Part shown: piece by piece, positions 4,458 to 5,344 of the stretch
How the letters are laid out: every line of letters starts with the position of its first letter
How positions within the stretch are numbered: the first letter of the stretch is position 1
Origin: Thermodesulfobacteriaceae bacterium
GTDB lineage: Bacteria > Desulfobacterota > Dissulfuribacteria > Dissulfuribacterales > UBA3076
Direction of reading: 5' to 3'
NCBI GenBank assembly: GCA_012961845.1
Contig: DTYO01000307.1
Span: 1-5,344 of the forward strand
DNA length: 5,344 nucleotides
Made by a program: the position numbers and the translations under genes
The notes under the pieces: model-generated
Seen by the model: only the letters and a program-made list of their open reading frames with translations
Told to the model about the DNA's origin: nothing
Databases searched by the model: none

Positions 4458-5344
4458 ATGCTGATCTTAACCTCCTGGCTCCAAGAATTCGTCCCGTTTA
4501 ACGTAACCACAACAAAACTTGCTGAAGACCTGACCCTTGCAGGCTTGGAGGTGGAGGGTGTTGAATCGGCATACCAGGGCCTTTCTGATGCTGTCATAGT
4601 CCTTGTCAAGACCGTAAAGGAACATCCAGGCGCGGGACACCTAAAGATATGTACCGTCAATGACGGCCGGAAAGACATTCAGGTGGTGTGCGGAGCCCCC
4701 AATGTAAGTCCTAACCAGCTCGCAGTACTGGCAAAACCTGGAACAGTGCTGGCCAGTGACGAAGAGGTTAAATCTGCTGACATTTACGGAGTTACATCCG
4801 CGGGTATGCTCTGTTCCAAATTCGATCTTGGACTCGGAGACGACCATACAGGAATCATGGTTGTTGACCGGTCAGGCGGTCTGAAACCCGGGACGCCTCT
4901 CACCCGGGCCCTGGGCCTCGATGACTGGGTACTGGAAATAGGCATTACCCCCAACCGCCCCGACTGTCTGAGCATTCTCGGGGTGGCTAGAGAAGTGGCC
5001 GCCATATACGGCATCCCCCTCTCTGACTCCGGAGTGACCGGAATCGAATCTGCTCCGGCGGGATCGAACTCAGTTGCCTGTCCTGTAACCATTTCCGCCC
5101 CGGACCTGTGCGGACGATATGCCGGAGCAGTCATGGAAGGAGTGTCCGCAGGCCCTTCCCCCTACTGGATGGCCAGAAGACTCAGGGCGTGCGGAATCAG
5201 ACCCATCAATTCTGTCGTTGACATAACCAACTACATCCTCCTAGAACGTGGGCAGCCCATGCATGCCTTTGACCTGGACAGGCTGGAAGGGCCAGCGATA
5301 GAAGTCCGTACTGCCCGGAAAGGTGAAAAAATAACCACAATAGA
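4458..5344 (+). CDS. pheT: Phenylalanyl-tRNA synthetase beta subunit, N-terminal 295 aa (cut off by the window edge)
   Basis: This is the second subunit of PheRS, which holds the editing site for Tyr-tRNA-Phe and binds tRNA. The frame is open from ATG 4458 to the last base, covering about a third of a usual protein of roughly 800 residues. It begins MLILTSWLQEFVPF, the typical start (small domain B1). The tRNA-binding OB-fold domain covers about 40-150 (HPGAGHLKICTVNDG, VVCGAPNV, GVTSAGMLCS). The linker ITPNRPDCLSILGVARE (163-179) then leads into the B3/B4 editing domain with CGIRPINSVVDITNYI and GQPMHAFD (245-272). These motifs are intact, with no frameshift visible. The ribosome site GGGAA (4446-4450) is weak, so translation may depend on coupling to pheS, which ends 17 bases earlier. 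Confidence 0.97.
   Translation, partial: MLILTSWLQEFVPFNVTTTKLAEDLTLAGLEVEGVESAYQGLSDAVIVLVKTVKEHPGAGHLKICTVNDGRKDIQVVCGAPNVSPNQLAVLAKPGTVLASDEEVKSADIYGVTSAGMLCSKFDLGLGDDHTGIMVVDRSGGLKPGTPLTRALGLDDWVLEIGITPNRPDCLSILGVAREVAAIYGIPLSDSGVTGIESAPAGSNSVACPVTISAPDLCGRYAGAVMEGVSAGPSPYWMARRLRACGIRPINSVVDITNYILLERGQPMHAFDLDRLEGPAIEVRTARKGEKITTI

Overview
The window is the classic bacterial translation cluster thrS-infC-rpmI-rplT-pheS-pheT. All genes are on the + strand. The 3' part of a tRNA-Val(GAC) gene lies in front, and pheT runs off the right edge. Gene density is high and base composition is roughly balanced. The protein sequences are bacterial. The tRNA-Val/thrS linkage, the Cys-rich PheS variant and the overall sequence character suggest a former deltaproteobacterium (Desulfobacterota, possibly Desulfovibrionales-like). 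That placement is an impression from the sequence, not a search result.

Layout. 1-63: tRNA-Val(GAC), missing its 5' end. 64-182: a leader with an inverted repeat (89-108) and a strong intrinsic-terminator-like hairpin (118-160) ending only 22 bases before thrS. 183-2138: threonyl-tRNA synthetase. 2178-2696: initiation factor IF-3, which starts with the rare codon ATC behind a near-perfect Shine-Dalgarno. 2697-2797: a 101-base structured gap. 2798-2995: ribosomal protein bL35. 2996-3060: a 65-base gap with a near-copy of the thrS-leader inverted repeat. 3061-3411: ribosomal protein bL20. 3430-4440: PheRS alpha subunit. 4458 to the end: PheRS beta subunit, N-terminal 295 residues. No gene-free stretch exceeds 300 bases.

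The genes serve one purpose. ThrS and PheST charge tRNAs, IF-3 polices start-codon choice, and bL35/bL20 are built into the 50S subunit. In well-studied bacteria this cluster is regulated after transcription: IF-3 represses its own rare-start-codon mRNA, L20 binds RNA that mimics its rRNA site, and thrS and pheST leaders are attenuated or bound. This window has sequence features that fit that picture: the ATC start, the leader terminator, and structured gaps before rpmI and rplT.

There is no sign of a novel system, mobile element, CRISPR array or horizontal transfer. The non-routine observations are regulatory. They are a 20-base inverted-repeat motif shared (17/20) between the thrS leader and the rpmI-rplT gap, a terminator with no room for a promoter between it and thrS, the ATC start of infC, and a possible 24-codon overlapping frame coupled to the thrS stop codon.
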